Assembly: GCF_019655435.1 (NCBI RefSeq)
Contig: NZ_BPFH01000002.1
Span: forward strand, 186,001 to 250,000
DNA: 64,000 nucleotides
Source: Jannaschia pagri
GTDB taxonomy: Bacteria > Pseudomonadota > Alphaproteobacteria > Rhodobacterales > Rhodobacteraceae
Direction: 5' to 3'
The position numbers were made by a program, and so were the translations under genes. This document shows, piece by piece, positions 43,203-53,402 of this stretch (position 1 is its first letter; each line of letters starts with the position of its first letter). The notes under the pieces were generated by a model. It was not told the origin of the DNA, did not search any database, and was given only the letters and a program-made list of their open reading frames with translations.

Positions 43203-46200
43203 ATGACACCGCAGATCGCTCTGGACCTTTCCTTGGACGGGATCACCGTCCTGAGCCGCGCGCCTGAGGGCGCCTGGTGGCGAGAGGGCACCGTGCGTCT
43301 GGACCGAGACGACATGGTCGCACGCCTGTCAGCCTTGCGCGATGTGGCCGTTGCACGGGTGGGCGAGGATTTCACATCGATCCTGATCCTGCCGGACAGC
43401 CAACTGCTCTATACCTCCCTCGAACGGGACGACCGCCGCCCCGAAGAGACGATCCGCAGCCTGCTTAAGGGGCGCACGCCCTATCCGGTGGAAGACCTCA
43501 CGTTTGACTACATCCAACGCGGCGACCGGCTCCAAGTGGCTGTCGTGGCACTGGAAACGCTGCTTGAAGCGGAGACCTTCGCCGCGGATTATGGCTTCCG
43601 TCCGGTGGCCGTTGTGGCGAACCCATCGGACCCCGCCTATCCCGGCATTCCCAACTTTGGACGGACAGGTCTCGCCACGGAGATTCTAGGCTCGGCCTCG
43701 CTCGATCTGGACCTCACGGACGGGTTCAAGATTAACAAAGCACCGCCGTTGGAGACCGCCGCACCAGCGCCTCCCCTCACCGTTGTGCCCGAACCCCCTG
43801 CGGAGGAGCAGCCGCCAGAGCAGCCAGAGGCCCCAGCCGACGACACGCCGGTGTTCACGGCGCGTAAGCGGGCGCCCATCACAACGGCGCCCCCCGAAGG
43901 TCCCGCGCGAAAGACGGCTGCCCCTGCGCCCACACCCGTCGAGGCGAAGGAACCCGCTGCATCTCCGTCCGCGAAGGACACCAAGCCGGTGGGCGACCCG
44001 CCCCTCGTATCCCCAGGCTTTACAAGCCGCCGCACGTCGAAGCCGGACGACACCTTGGCCCCCGCACCAAGCGGGGAACGTCTTGCGCGCGTCGTCCCCC
44101 GTTTGACCCCGCCCGGCGCGGCGGACACCAAACGGGCAAAACCACCGGCTGCGCCACCGACGCCAGCCAAGCCAAAGCCGCGCAAAGCCAAGCCCGCAAA
44201 GGCCAAGACCCCCAAAGATCCGCCGCCGTTCACGGCAACGCCCGTCCCGGGTGAAACGCCCGCACCCCGGCGCCCCGTTGGACCAGCCGCACCGGTATCT
44301 CCCCCCGCTGAGGTCGCCGACCCGGAGGTGCTCGCGCAGGCGACGTCAGCCGTAACTCCCGCGAGCCCCCAGCCGGAGGTCTCAGCGGACCCGGAGGTTT
44401 CGCCCGGCAAGCCGAGAGTGCTGCCCAAGCTGGCCAAAACCATACCAGCCGGGCGTTTGGGCGTCATCGCAGCCCGTTTGAAAGCCGCCCAGGCCCAGGC
44501 CAAAGCGAAGTCTGAACCCACCGAGGAAGATCTTGCCCGTCAGGCGGAGGCCCAGGCGCTCGCCTTGCCCGGATTGGCCCGGGAACAGGCCGCCGCTCCG
44601 CCGAAGTCTTCGGCCAAGCTGGGTCTCACCCTAACGCTTGGCCTTTTGGCCACCCTCGTCTTGGTTGGGCTTGGGTCATTCTTGTTGGGCCTAGGACGGT
44701 CGGACGCGCCGTCTGCGAACCTGGAAGACGCCGCCCCCGATCAAGTCGTGGCAGAGGCTGAGACAATCGCCCCTGAAGAGACGGTCCAGGCACCGGCCAC
44801 GATCGAGGTTCCCGCTGCGGTGGACACACAAGCGCCGGTCTCGGATGAGGCGGCCGAGGTGGATTTGGCCCTCCTGCTGCCCCAGAGCGATGCCGCAGAA
44901 GCCGCTGGGCCCGAGATCCTCGGCCCAGCGCCAAGCTCCGCGCCGGTGCCAATCCTGGGTCGCGCCCCCGAGGCCGCCCCGCCAGGTTTCGCGCCCGGGC
45001 CTCAATCCGAAGATCAACTGCTGCCAGAGATCGTACCGGACCTGGCCCAAGCGCCTGCCCTTGACGCGGCGCCAAATGCGGACACGACGCCCGCCGTCTT
45101 TACCGAAGCCTTTGAGGCAGACGGGCTCTTTACGGCGCCGGAGGTCATCGCACCGCCCGCAATCGAGGCGTCGGCAGACGATGTTGTCGTGGCGGCCATC
45201 GACCCTGACCTGGCAGCCGGGGATCCGGTCCTTCTGCCAGCAGCTTTGCCCAGCACCGATGCGCCGGCAGCCCAGATCAACCCTCCGCCCGCCGCCGAGG
45301 CAGGCAATCGCGACGCCGCCTTGGGTCTTGTGACGGCCACACCCGAGGGGACCTTGGCCCCCGGCGGGTTTACTGTAGTTCTGGGCCGCCCTGTCGTGGT
45401 GCCCCTGCCCCGTCCTGGCGGCGAGACGGAAGCGACCGACGACGTTGCCCTCGACGCGCAGGCCGACGGTGCGGAAACGGACGCTCCAGCCGCATTGACC
45501 CCCGAGGAGGAGGCTGCGCAGCAGGTGCTGCGGCGCACCCGCCCGGTGCAACGCCCGGATGACGCGGCAGAACTTTTCGAACGCGCCCAGAACAATGGGG
45601 TTCTGATTGCGGAACTGCGGAGAACCCGCCCGACAGAACGACCCGCGTCCGTCATCGCGGCGGCCACGGCAGCGGCGGCGGCCATTGCTGCGGCTGAAGA
45701 AGCCTCGGCTGCCGTCACGGCGGCGCAGCAAGCCGCGGCTGCCTCGCTCGCCAACAGCGAAGTCGAAGCTGCCACTGCGGCGGCAGCAGCGGCAACAACC
45801 GAAGCCCCAACAGAGGAAGCCGACACAGGTCCGGTCTCCGAATTGGCGCTCGGCGCCTCGGAGCGGCCCCGCACCCGGCCGCGTTCCGTTGAGCGCGAAG
45901 CGGCGCGGATCGTCACAGCCCGGCGAGAGCGCGCCGCCGCCGCGACCGAGGCAGCCGCATCCACCTCCACCCCACCCGCGCGGACAGTCGACCGGGGGCA
46001 GCAGACGACGAGATCGGCCGGGGGCAGCGTGGCCCGGGCGGCCACCGAACGAAACGTCCTGCGCCTCAATCGCATCAATCTGATTGGGGTGTATGGCCGT
46101 CCCGATGCGCGCCGGGCGCTCGTCCGCCTTGCAAACGGCCGTTATGTTAAAGTCGAGGTGGGGGACCGCTTGGACCGTGGGCGCGTAACCGCCATCGGCG

Positions 46201-46262
46201 ACGGCCAGCTCAGCTATCAACGTGGCGGACGAAACGTGGTGCTGCGCCTGCCGCGCGCCTAA
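43203..46262 (+). CDS. Large Ala/Pro-rich envelope protein: PilM/GspL-like N-terminus, GspC/PilP-like C-terminus
   Basis: The 1019-residue protein has a cytoplasmic N-terminal domain (about 1-175; IALDLSLDGITVLSR, LKGRTPYPVEDLTFDYI) like the actin fold of PilM/GspL. A 290-residue Pro/Ala/Lys-rich spacer, one membrane helix (about 480-500, LTLTLGLLATLVLVGLGSF) and a 430-residue acidic spacer follow. TRP-VQRP / TRP-TERP / TRP-RS repeats come before a C-terminal domain (RINLIGVYGRPDARRALVRL, VEVGDRLDRGRVTAIG) like the HR domain of GspC or PilP. Such proteins are often mislabelled IF-2. The start is uncertain (ATG also at 43185). Confidence 0.65.
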   Translation: MTPQIALDLSLDGITVLSRAPEGAWWREGTVRLDRDDMVARLSALRDVAVARVGEDFTSILILPDSQLLYTSLERDDRRPEETIRSLLKGRTPYPVEDLTFDYIQRGDRLQVAVVALETLLEAETFAADYGFRPVAVVANPSDPAYPGIPNFGRTGLATEILGSASLDLDLTDGFKINKAPPLETAAPAPPLTVVPEPPAEEQPPEQPEAPADDTPVFTARKRAPITTAPPEGPARKTAAPAPTPVEAKEPAASPSAKDTKPVGDPPLVSPGFTSRRTSKPDDTLAPAPSGERLARVVPRLTPPGAADTKRAKPPAAPPTPAKPKPRKAKPAKAKTPKDPPPFTATPVPGETPAPRRPVGPAAPVSPPAEVADPEVLAQATSAVTPASPQPEVSADPEVSPGKPRVLPKLAKTIPAGRLGVIAARLKAAQAQAKAKSEPTEEDLARQAEAQALALPGLAREQAAAPPKSSAKLGLTLTLGLLATLVLVGLGSFLLGLGRSDAPSANLEDAAPDQVVAEAETIAPEETVQAPATIEVPAAVDTQAPVSDEAAEVDLALLLPQSDAAEAAGPEILGPAPSSAPVPILGRAPEAAPPGFAPGPQSEDQLLPEIVPDLAQAPALDAAPNADTTPAVFTEAFEADGLFTAPEVIAPPAIEASADDVVVAAIDPDLAAGDPVLLPAALPSTDAPAAQINPPPAAEAGNRDAALGLVTATPEGTLAPGGFTVVLGRPVVVPLPRPGGETEATDDVALDAQADGAETDAPAALTPEEEAAQQVLRRTRPVQRPDDAAELFERAQNNGVLIAELRRTRPTERPASVIAAATAAAAAIAAAEEASAAVTAAQQAAAASLANSEVEAATAAAAAATTEAPTEEADTGPVSELALGASERPRTRPRSVEREAARIVTARRERAAAATEAAASTSTPPARTVDRGQQTTRSAGGSVARAATERNVLRLNRINLIGVYGRPDARRALVRLANGRYVKVEVGDRLDRGRVTAIGDGQLSYQRGGRNVVLRLPRA

Positions 46263-46359
46263 CCCGAGGCCAGGGAAGACAGGGCAACAGGCCGGGCCGT
46301 TGGGCCCACGCCGTATCAGTTCAAGATATGCTCAGACGCCATAAAGTGCTGCGAAACGC

Positions 46360-46695
46360 TCACGTCGTCAGACCAAGGGCGGAGCGCGTCGCATCAGTCC
46401 AGCCGTGCAACAGCACGCCCTCCCCTGAGATCACCGGACGTTTGATGAGCGTGGGATGGGCCACCATGAGGTCCACCGGATCACTGCCACGGTCCTCGAC
46501 CGACAGCCCGCGCCAGGTCGTGGACCGCGTGTTCAGCAGAGCCGCCCCGAATTTTTCGGACCACGCCGTGATCTCGGCTCGCGACGGCGGTGCCTCCCGA
46601 AAGTCCCTCAATTGCACGGAATGACCCGCTTCCGACAGGGTTCGCACAACCTTTCGGCAGGTGTCACATGCCTTCAAACCATTCACTATGATCAT
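46360..46695 (-). CDS. ArsC/Spx-family thioredoxin-fold protein
   Basis: The 111-residue protein has CDTCRK at residues about 10-15 (CxxC active site), LRDFREAPPSRAEI and NTRSTTWRGL, then HPTLIKRPVI, the family order of ArsC/YffB. The RP of KRPVI is the cis-proline loop. YffB-type members bind glutathione, and true arsenate reduction is unlikely without ars genes. GAGG precedes the ATG at 46695; an ATG at 46722 is an alternative. Confidence 0.88.
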   Translation of the reverse strand: MIIVNGLKACDTCRKVVRTLSEAGHSVQLRDFREAPPSRAEITAWSEKFGAALLNTRSTTWRGLSVEDRGSDPVDLMVAHPTLIKRPVISGEGVLLHGWTDATRSALGLTT

Positions 46696-46861
46696 TTGTT
46701 CGCCGTCCTCTGTCGCGTGCATCGGTTCCCCTTGACCTTTCGATTGCTGACTATAGCTGCGTAGATGTGTTCGTTGTCATGCAGGTCTCCGCCTTAGGGG
46801 GAACGTACACCACTCCGCCGCGATCTTGCGGGCGGGACGACCCACGTAAGGAGACACGGTT

Positions 46862-47071
46862 ATGGCCACTGGCACCGTGAAATGGTTTAACACCACCAAA
46901 GGCTACGGCTTTATCGCCCCAGACGACGGCGGCAAGGACATTTTCGTCCATATTTCTGCGGTTGAGCGTGCCGGATTGACCGGACTGCGCGACAACCAAA
47001 AGGTTGAGTATGAACTGCGCGAAGGCCGCGACGGTCGCTCCTCCGCGTCGGATCTGGTCGCTCTGGACTAA
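46862..47071 (+). CDS. Cold-shock domain protein
   Basis: The 69-residue OB-fold protein binds single-stranded RNA and DNA. RNP1 (GYGFIAPD) and RNP2 (DIFVHIS) are intact, starting [15 protein letters not shown] lies 8 bases before the ATG. The 138-base leader upstream is long enough for the structured 5' UTR known for cspA genes. A hairpin follows at 47109. Confidence 0.95.
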   Translation: MATGTVKWFNTTKGYGFIAPDDGGKDIFVHISAVERAGLTGLRDNQKVEYELREGRDGRSSASDLVALD

Positions 47072-47108
47072 GGCGCACAGCGCAATCCTGCAATATGGAT
47101 GCATTGGT

Positions 47109-47128
47109 TTGGCCGCTCGGGCGGCCAA
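47109..47128 (+). terminator. Hairpin after the cold-shock gene
   Basis: TTGGCCGC pairs perfectly with GCGGCCAA around TCGG; no T tract follows. The rest of 47072-47299 shows no gene. Confidence 0.5.
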
Positions 47129-47299
47129 GCACGCCTACCTGTCGTCGGATACCTAAAACGCCTGGGCCTCAGCCAACGCCGACCGCAGCCAACCCGATTT
47201 GGGCCAGCCACCGGTCGCGGCGAACGGTGCGCGTCACTTCACGCACTTTGGGCACAAGACGGCGGGCTGTCCGGTGAGGGACAGCACACCACATTTACG

Positions 47300-49180
47300 T
47301 TATGCCCAATCCCAGGGCCGCGTGTAGTTGCCCATGGTCGCGGTGACATCACCGTCGGCCACGTCGCCTGTTTTTTCTAGCTTTGCCACCAGACCGCGCT
47401 TCTTGTCTTCCTCGACGGACGCGACGCGCACCGCCAAGCCGGCGTCCGCCAGAGCTTTGTCGTAAATCCGCGTGATCGCACGCTTGCGGAGATCCGGCTT
47501 GAAGACCTTCCCAACGGCAGTCTTCGGCAGTTCGTCCAGGATTTCGATATGCTTGGGACGGGCCGCACGCTCGTGCACATGGGTGGTGCAATGGGCCAGC
47601 AGATCGTCGGTCGTCACCTCTGCCCCAGCGACAAGTTCCACATAGGCACAGGGCAATTCGCCAGCGAAGGCATCCGGTTGTCCAATCGCGCCCGCCATGG
47701 CCACCGCCGGGTGTCCGGCCAGGGCCTCCTCGATCTCGGCGGGGTCAATGTTGTGACCGCCCCGAATGATCAGGTCTTTGGCGCGGCCCGTAATCCACAG
47801 ATAGCCATCGGCATCGATCCGACCCAGATCGCCGGTCCGCAGATAGCGCTCATAGTGGAACAGGTCGTGGTTTTTATCGGCTTCGGTATAGGTCGATCCG
47901 GCGAAAACACCGGGGTTCGATATACAGATCTCCCCCACCTCATCGACGGCACATTCCTCGGGCCCGTTGCCCTTCGACATCAGGATCTTCACCTCCGTGT
48001 GCATAAACGGAATGCCGACGGAGCCGATCTTCTTCTCGCCCTCGACCGGGTTGCACGACACCAAGCAGGTTGCCTCGGTCAGGCCGTAGCCCTCGACCAC
48101 CGTCACGCCCGTCTCTCGCTCAAAGCGCTTGAACAGCTCCACCGGCAGCGGCGAAGACCCCGAGAACGCCGTTTTAACCGACGACACATCCGCATCCACA
48201 GGGCGCTGCATCAGGGCCGACATGGCGGTGGGCACGGTGATCACAAAGGTCACCTTCCACCGCTCAATCAGTTTCCAGAAGTTGTCGAACACGCCGTCCC
48301 CGCGGTACCCCTGCGGCGTGGGGAAGACCACATGGGCACCTGACGCGACCATTGCCATCAGGATCACGTGGCACGCAAAGACGTGGAACAGGGGCAGCGG
48401 GCAGATCACCACATCCTGTTCCGTGAACAACAGACGGTGGCCAACCCAGCCGTTATAGATCATGCCCTCATAGGTATGCTGGGCGACCTTCGGCATCCCG
48501 GTCGTGCCACCCGTGTGGAAATAGGCGGCCACTCGGTTGCTGGGTCCATCGGGGAAGGCAAGCGTGGTGGGCTGCTTCGCGGCCTCTTTGGTAAAAGACA
48601 GCACACGCGCCTTGTGGTTGACCGGGTTCTTGGGTCGGATCAACGGTACGATCAGTTTCTTCACACCGGTCAGGTACCGGTGCAGATCCACCTCCAACAC
48701 CGTTTCCACGTCTGGGGCCAAGGCAACGGCGGCGGCGACTTTCTGCGCCACATCCGTCTTGGGGAACGGGCGCAGGGTCACCACGACCTTGGCGTTCGTC
48801 TCCCGTAAGATCGCGCCGATCTGTTCGGGTTCCAACAGCGGATTGATGGGGTTCGCGATGCCCGCAACGGTCGCGCCGAGCAAGACGCTCGCCGTCTCCG
48901 TGCAATTGGGCAGCACGTAGGCGACAGTCTCGCCCTCGCCCACACCCAGCGAGCGGAAGAGGTTCGCGGCCTGGGTGACCTGGTCCTTGAATTGCCGCCA
49001 GGTGAGCGTCTCAGCGGGATCGGTCGGCCCAGAAAACAACTGATACGAGATCGCGGGACGGTCGCCGTGGCGTTCCGCAGTCCGCGACAGAAGCTCATAA
49101 ACCGTCCGGGCAGGCTGAACAGCCTCCCACGGCTCCGCCGCCTCAATGTCGAGAATGTCCTGCTTATTTGCGAACGCCAT
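47300..49180 (-). CDS. Acyl-CoA synthetase (AMP-forming)
   Basis: The 626-residue ANL-family ligase has YFHTGGTTGMPKVAQHT (ATP loop), the YGLTEATCLVSCNP motif, the hinge YLRTGDLGRID and C-terminal PKTAVGKVFKPDLRK. It activates a fatty or other carboxylic acid via an acyl-AMP. The substrate is not clear; the pattern fits a medium- or long-chain class found widely in Rhodobacteraceae. GGGGAGGA lies just before the ATG at 49180. Confidence 0.88.
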   Translation of the reverse strand: MAFANKQDILDIEAAEPWEAVQPARTVYELLSRTAERHGDRPAISYQLFSGPTDPAETLTWRQFKDQVTQAANLFRSLGVGEGETVAYVLPNCTETASVLLGATVAGIANPINPLLEPEQIGAILRETNAKVVVTLRPFPKTDVAQKVAAAVALAPDVETVLEVDLHRYLTGVKKLIVPLIRPKNPVNHKARVLSFTKEAAKQPTTLAFPDGPSNRVAAYFHTGGTTGMPKVAQHTYEGMIYNGWVGHRLLFTEQDVVICPLPLFHVFACHVILMAMVASGAHVVFPTPQGYRGDGVFDNFWKLIERWKVTFVITVPTAMSALMQRPVDADVSSVKTAFSGSSPLPVELFKRFERETGVTVVEGYGLTEATCLVSCNPVEGEKKIGSVGIPFMHTEVKILMSKGNGPEECAVDEVGEICISNPGVFAGSTYTEADKNHDLFHYERYLRTGDLGRIDADGYLWITGRAKDLIIRGGHNIDPAEIEEALAGHPAVAMAGAIGQPDAFAGELPCAYVELVAGAEVTTDDLLAHCTTHVHERAARPKHIEILDELPKTAVGKVFKPDLRKRAITRIYDKALADAGLAVRVASVEEDKKRGLVAKLEKTGDVADGDVTATMGNYTRPWDWA

Positions 49181-49320
49181 GAAGTCCTCCCCGGGGAATT
49201 GGCCACGGCTCCCATTCCGCGGCTCAGTCGGTCCAAAATGGGCGCCGGGCGCGGGGAACACAAGCGGGACGCTACGGCGGAATGGCCTTGATACGTGGCG
49301 TCAAAGTTCTAGCGCAGGGC

Positions 49321-51102
49321 TTACTCGGCGGCCAAACCATCGGTGAATTGCAGCCGCGCAAGGCGCGCGTAGAGGCCACCCTGGGCCACCAATTGGTCGT
49401 GGGTGCCCTCGGCGGCGATGCGCCCGTCCTGCATGACGATGATCCGGTCCGCCTGCTTCACGGTCGCAAGGCGGTGCGCAACGATGATCGTCGTGCGTCC
49501 CTCGGCCAAGCGGGCCACCGCATCTTGCACGGCGCGCTCACTCTCGGCGTCCAGGGCGCTCGTCGCCTCATCCAGCAGGAGGATTGGCGCATCCCGCAAA
49601 ATGGCCCGGGCGATGGCGATACGCTGTTTCTGGCCGCCAGACAGCATCACTCCCCGTTCGCCCACATAGGTGTCGTACCCTTGCGGCAAGGCCGAAAGGA
49701 AGTCATGGGCCGCCGCCGCGCGCGCCGCCGCCTCAACCTGGGCATCGGTCGCCTCCGGGTTGCCGAAGCGGATGTTGTCCCGAGCCGAAGCCGCAAAGAT
49801 CACTGGATCCTGGGGGACCAGAGCCATACGGGCGCGGAAGGCCTCCCGCTCCAGATCCCGCAGATCCGTGCCGCCTAGGGTGATCCGCCCGCCGTCGGGA
49901 TCATAGAACCGCTGCAGCATCTGGATCATGGTCGATTTCCCCGCACCAGACGGCCCGACTAACGCGACCGTTTCGCCCGGTTTGACGTGCAGCGTCACAT
50001 CATCCAGGGCGGCCATTTCGGGCCGCGTGGGGTAGCGGAAGGTGACCCCGTCAAAGACGATGTCTTCGGTCTGGGGGAGCGGCAAAGGTTGGTCCGGATC
50101 TGTCACGTCGTCGCGCACGTCGAGCAATTCGACGAGGCGCTCGGTCGCCCCGGCGGCGCGCTGCAATTCGCCCCAAATCTCCGACAGGGCCGCGACGGCC
50201 CCGGCCACCATGATCGCGTAGATCAGGAATTGGATCAGCTCACCGATGGTCATCACCTCGGCGCGCACATCCCGGGCACCGATCCACAGAACGCCCACGA
50301 TCCCCGCGAAGACCAGCGAAATAACGATGAACGTCATGATCGCCCGCACGCGAATGCGCGTCTTGGCCGAGCGGAAGCTCTTTTCGGTCACCTCGTCAAA
50401 CCGCCCGGCGGCCTCGGACTCGAAGGTGTAAGCCTGCACCGTCTGGGCGCTGAGCAACCATTCTGACGCCCGGCCCGAGGATTCAGCGATCCAATCCTGG
50501 TTTTCTCGGCTGAGTTTGCGCAGGCGTCGGCCCAGGACGATGATTGGAATGATAACGGCTGGGACGATCAACAGGACCATCCCCGACAGCTTGGGCGTGG
50601 TCCAGAGCATCAGACCCAGGCCGCCCACGAAGATTAGAATGTTCCGCAAGGCCACGGAGACCGAAGACCCGATCACGGACAGCAGCAGGGTGGTGTCCGT
50701 CGTGATCCGGCTCAGCACCTCACCGGTCAGAATACCATCGTAGAAGTTGGGCGACATGCGGATCATGCGGTCGAAGACGGCCTTGCGGATGTCGGCCACG
50801 ACCCGCTCCCCCAATCGCGTCACAAGATAATAACGCAGACCGGTGCCCACAGCGAGCAAACCAGCAATCGCCAATGCGGCGACAAAGTACTGGTCCAGCA
50901 GGGCCTCCGCCCCGGTTTGAAAGCCATCGACGACGCGGCGCACCGCCAGAGGCAGCACCAAAGACACGACAGCCGTCAGGATCAACGCACCCAGGGCAGC
51001 GAACACCATGGCCGCATGGGGGCGGAAGAACGGGACAAGCGCCCGCAGACTGCCGATTTTCTTAGACCCCTCGCGGTCCGCTTCCTTGGCGATCTCGACC
51101 AT
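49321..51102 (-). CDS. ABC exporter, MsbA-like (fused permease and ATPase)
   Basis: The 593-residue half-transporter works as a dimer. Six helices fill residues about 20-310, followed by an ATPase domain with Walker A GPSGAGKST, signature LSGGQKQRIAIARAI, Walker B ILLLDEATSALD and the H loop in IIVAHRLATV. Relatives export lipids, drugs or glycans. GGAGGG precedes the ATG at 51102; an in-frame ATG at 51123 lacks a site. It has the length and order of the bacterial ABCB group. Confidence 0.92.
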   Translation of the reverse strand: MVEIAKEADREGSKKIGSLRALVPFFRPHAAMVFAALGALILTAVVSLVLPLAVRRVVDGFQTGAEALLDQYFVAALAIAGLLAVGTGLRYYLVTRLGERVVADIRKAVFDRMIRMSPNFYDGILTGEVLSRITTDTTLLLSVIGSSVSVALRNILIFVGGLGLMLWTTPKLSGMVLLIVPAVIIPIIVLGRRLRKLSRENQDWIAESSGRASEWLLSAQTVQAYTFESEAAGRFDEVTEKSFRSAKTRIRVRAIMTFIVISLVFAGIVGVLWIGARDVRAEVMTIGELIQFLIYAIMVAGAVAALSEIWGELQRAAGATERLVELLDVRDDVTDPDQPLPLPQTEDIVFDGVTFRYPTRPEMAALDDVTLHVKPGETVALVGPSGAGKSTMIQMLQRFYDPDGGRITLGGTDLRDLEREAFRARMALVPQDPVIFAASARDNIRFGNPEATDAQVEAAARAAAAHDFLSALPQGYDTYVGERGVMLSGGQKQRIAIARAILRDAPILLLDEATSALDAESERAVQDAVARLAEGRTTIIVAHRLATVKQADRIIVMQDGRIAAEGTHDQLVAQGGLYARLARLQFTDGLAAE

Positions 51103-51222
51103 GGGCCCTCCGTCGTTCGCCAAACGGCGTATCCGCGCGGGGCCTCAGACGCAAGGTGACCAAGGTCTGAGGTATTGACGCAGGGCCGGGTCAGCGGCCA
51201 GCGTGTCAGCGGGGGGCATCAC

Positions 51223-51387
51223 ATGATCGATCTGATACCACTGATCTTTTACGGCATCGTCTGCACGGTTCTGGCCGCCGTCGTGCCCCAAGGCGTGAAG
51301 CTTTGGGTGCGGGCGGCCATTGGCGCCATCGTCGGCATCGGCGCGGCCTTTGCACTGCCGATCCTGCGGGGAACCATCGGGATCTGA
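51223..51387 (+). CDS. Small two-helix membrane protein
   Basis: The 54-residue protein is almost wholly hydrophobic: helices at about residues 3-22 and 31-48. G-rich SD sequence (GGGGGG) lies 6 bases before the ATG. It lies between the divergent ABC exporter gene and the tRNA. No family is recognised. Confidence 0.6.
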   Translation: MIDLIPLIFYGIVCTVLAAVVPQGVKLWVRAAIGAIVGIGAAFALPILRGTIGI

Positions 51388-51393
51388 AAGGTT

Positions 51394-51467
51394 TGGAGCG
51401 GGCGGCGGGAATCGAACCCGCGTCATTAGCTTGGAAGGCTAAGGTCTTACCACTACACAACGCCCGC
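51394..51467 (-). tRNA. tRNA-Gly (anticodon TCC)
   Basis: Read on the minus strand, the 7-bp acceptor stem GCGGGCG/CGCCCGC closes a standard cloverleaf with anticodon TCC, T loop GGTTCGATTCC and an encoded CCA end. Without the CCA the 3' end is at 51397. Confidence 0.95.
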
Positions 51468-51480
51468 GCTCTGCTTGTCC

Positions 51481-51508
51481 AATATCGCGGCGCATGGGCG
51501 AGGTGCAA
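51481..51508 (-). promoter_or_regulatory. Likely promoter of tRNA-Gly
   Basis: On the minus strand TTGCAC (51508-51503) and GATATT (51486-51481) are separated by 16 bases, with the tRNA 5' end 13 bases after the -10 element. Confidence 0.5.
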
Positions 51509-51598
51509 GCCCCCTTTCGCGCGGATCCACTCGTGCAGATATTGAACCCCGCCCCCCGGCCCGATAGACCGCCCGGCGACACCCACCCCGGAGGCCCC

Positions 51599-51886
51599 AT
51601 GTCCATCGACCGCGAAACTGCGCGCAAGGTTGCGAAACTGGCTCGGATCGCCGTGCCCGAAGACCGGTTGGAGCCCCTGGCCGGTGAGTTCAACGCCATC
51701 CTCGGGTTCATCGAGCAGTTGCAAGAGGTCGACGTGAACGGTGTAGAGCCAATGGTGTCCGTCACGCCCCAGCGGCTAAAGCGGCGCGAAGATGTTGTCA
51801 CCGACGGCAACCAGCCCCAGGCCGCCTTGGCCAACGCCCCCGAAGCCCGCGAAGGGTTCTTTGCCGTCCCGAAGGTGGTTGAATAA
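51599..51886 (+). CDS. gatC: Asp/Glu-tRNA amidotransferase subunit C
   Basis: The 95-residue GatC wraps around GatA and GatB in the complex that converts Asp-tRNAAsn and Glu-tRNAGln to the amides. Family pattern: [32 protein letters not shown] and [17 protein letters not shown], here cited in parts. Stop and gatA start overlap (TAATG). gatB is not in the window. Confidence 0.94.
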   Translation: MSIDRETARKVAKLARIAVPEDRLEPLAGEFNAILGFIEQLQEVDVNGVEPMVSVTPQRLKRREDVVTDGNQPQAALANAPEAREGFFAVPKVVE

Positions 51887-53370
51887 TGTCCCTGACCGAT
51901 CTGACCATCGCCGAGGCCCGTGATGCACTGCGCGCGGGCGAGACCACCGCCACAGCCCTGACCGAGGCACATCTGGAGGCGATCCAAGGCGCTGGCGCCC
52001 TGAACGCATTCGTCCACCACACGCCCGAGATCGCGTTGGAGCAGGCCAAGGCCGCCGATGCCCGCATCGCGCAGGGCGATGCCCCGGATATGTGCGGCAT
52101 CCCCATCGGGGTGAAGGACCTGTTCTGCACCAAAGGGGTCGCCTCCCAGGCGGCGTCCGGCATCCTGGACGGGTTCAAGCCCGAATACGAAAGCACGATC
52201 ACGGACAAGCTGTTCACGGCGGGTGCTGTCATGCTGGGCAAGCTCAACATGGATGAGTTCGCCATGGGCTCGTCCAACGAGACAAGCGTCTACGGCAATG
52301 CCGTGAACCCCTGGCGCGCGGGCAATTCAGACGCGGCGCTGACGCCTGGCGGGTCCTCCGGCGGGTCGGCCTCGGCCGTAGCGGCGAACTTGTGTCTGGG
52401 GGCTTTGGGAACGGATACGGGCGGGTCGATCCGTCAACCTGCGGCTTTCACAGGGATCACCGGGATCAAGCCGACCTACGGGCGGTGTTCCCGCTGGGGC
52501 GTGGTGGCCTTTGCCTCTTCGCTGGACCAAGCCGGTCCCATGACCCGCAGCGTGCGCGATGCGGCGATCTTCCTCGGCGCCATGTCCGGGCATGATCTCA
52601 AGGACAGCACCTCTGCCGATCTACCGGTGCCCGACTTCGAGGCCATGCTCACCGGCGACATCAAGGGCCAAGTCATCGGCATCCCTCGCGAATACCGCAT
52701 GGATGGCATGCCCGAAGAGATCGAGGCGCTGTGGCGCGACGGCACCGAAATGCTGCGTGACGCGGGGGCGGAAATCCGCGACATTTCCCTGCCCCACACC
52801 AAATACGCCCTGCCCGCCTATTACGTGATCGCGCCCGCCGAGGCGTCGTCGAACCTGGCGCGCTACGACGGGGTGCGGTTCGGACATCGGGCCAAGCTGT
52901 CTCAGGGCGACGGCATCACCGAAATGTACGAAAAGACCCGCGCCGAAGGGTTTGGGCCCGAGGTCCAGCGCCGCGTTATGGTCGGGACCTATGTTCTGTC
53001 GGCTGGGTTCTACGACGCCTACTACAACCGGGCGCGCAAGGTACGGACGCTGATCAAGAAAGACTTCGAAGATGTCTTCGCGGCAGGGGTCGATGCGATC
53101 CTGACGCCCGCGACGCCGTCATCTGCGTTTGAACTGGGTGCGATGACCGATGCGGACCCGATTCAGATGTACCTGAACGACGTCTTTACCGTGACCGTGA
53201 ACCTGGCGGGCTTGCCGGGGATCGCCGTTCCAGCGGGCCAAGACAAGCGCGGTTTGCCCATGGGCCTGCAACTGATCGGCAAACCCTGGGAAGAGGGTTC
53301 GTTACTGAATGTTGCACAATGCCTTGAGGACCGCGCTGGCTTCGTAGCGAAGCCCGCCAAATGGTGGTAA
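51886..53370 (+). CDS. gatA: Asp/Glu-tRNA amidotransferase subunit A
   Basis: The 494-residue amidase-signature enzyme releases ammonia from glutamine for tRNA amidation. Its Ser-cisSer-Lys triad is complete: K77 in PIGVKDLF, S157 in GGSSGGSA and S181 in DTGGSIRQP. Length and motifs are standard. With GatCAB present, AspRS at 59476 may be the non-discriminating type that charges tRNA-Asn with Asp. Confidence 0.96.
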   Translation: MSLTDLTIAEARDALRAGETTATALTEAHLEAIQGAGALNAFVHHTPEIALEQAKAADARIAQGDAPDMCGIPIGVKDLFCTKGVASQAASGILDGFKPEYESTITDKLFTAGAVMLGKLNMDEFAMGSSNETSVYGNAVNPWRAGNSDAALTPGGSSGGSASAVAANLCLGALGTDTGGSIRQPAAFTGITGIKPTYGRCSRWGVVAFASSLDQAGPMTRSVRDAAIFLGAMSGHDLKDSTSADLPVPDFEAMLTGDIKGQVIGIPREYRMDGMPEEIEALWRDGTEMLRDAGAEIRDISLPHTKYALPAYYVIAPAEASSNLARYDGVRFGHRAKLSQGDGITEMYEKTRAEGFGPEVQRRVMVGTYVLSAGFYDAYYNRARKVRTLIKKDFEDVFAAGVDAILTPATPSSAFELGAMTDADPIQMYLNDVFTVTVNLAGLPGIAVPAGQDKRGLPMGLQLIGKPWEEGSLLNVAQCLEDRAGFVAKPAKWW

Positions 53371-53402
53371 GCCCGACGGGAGCGTCCGACAAGAGGCCCC
53401 CC

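Noticed and set aside
46732-46757. TTGACC and TATAGC before the cold-shock gene
   Set aside because: The spacer is 14 bases, too short for a normal sigma-70 promoter.
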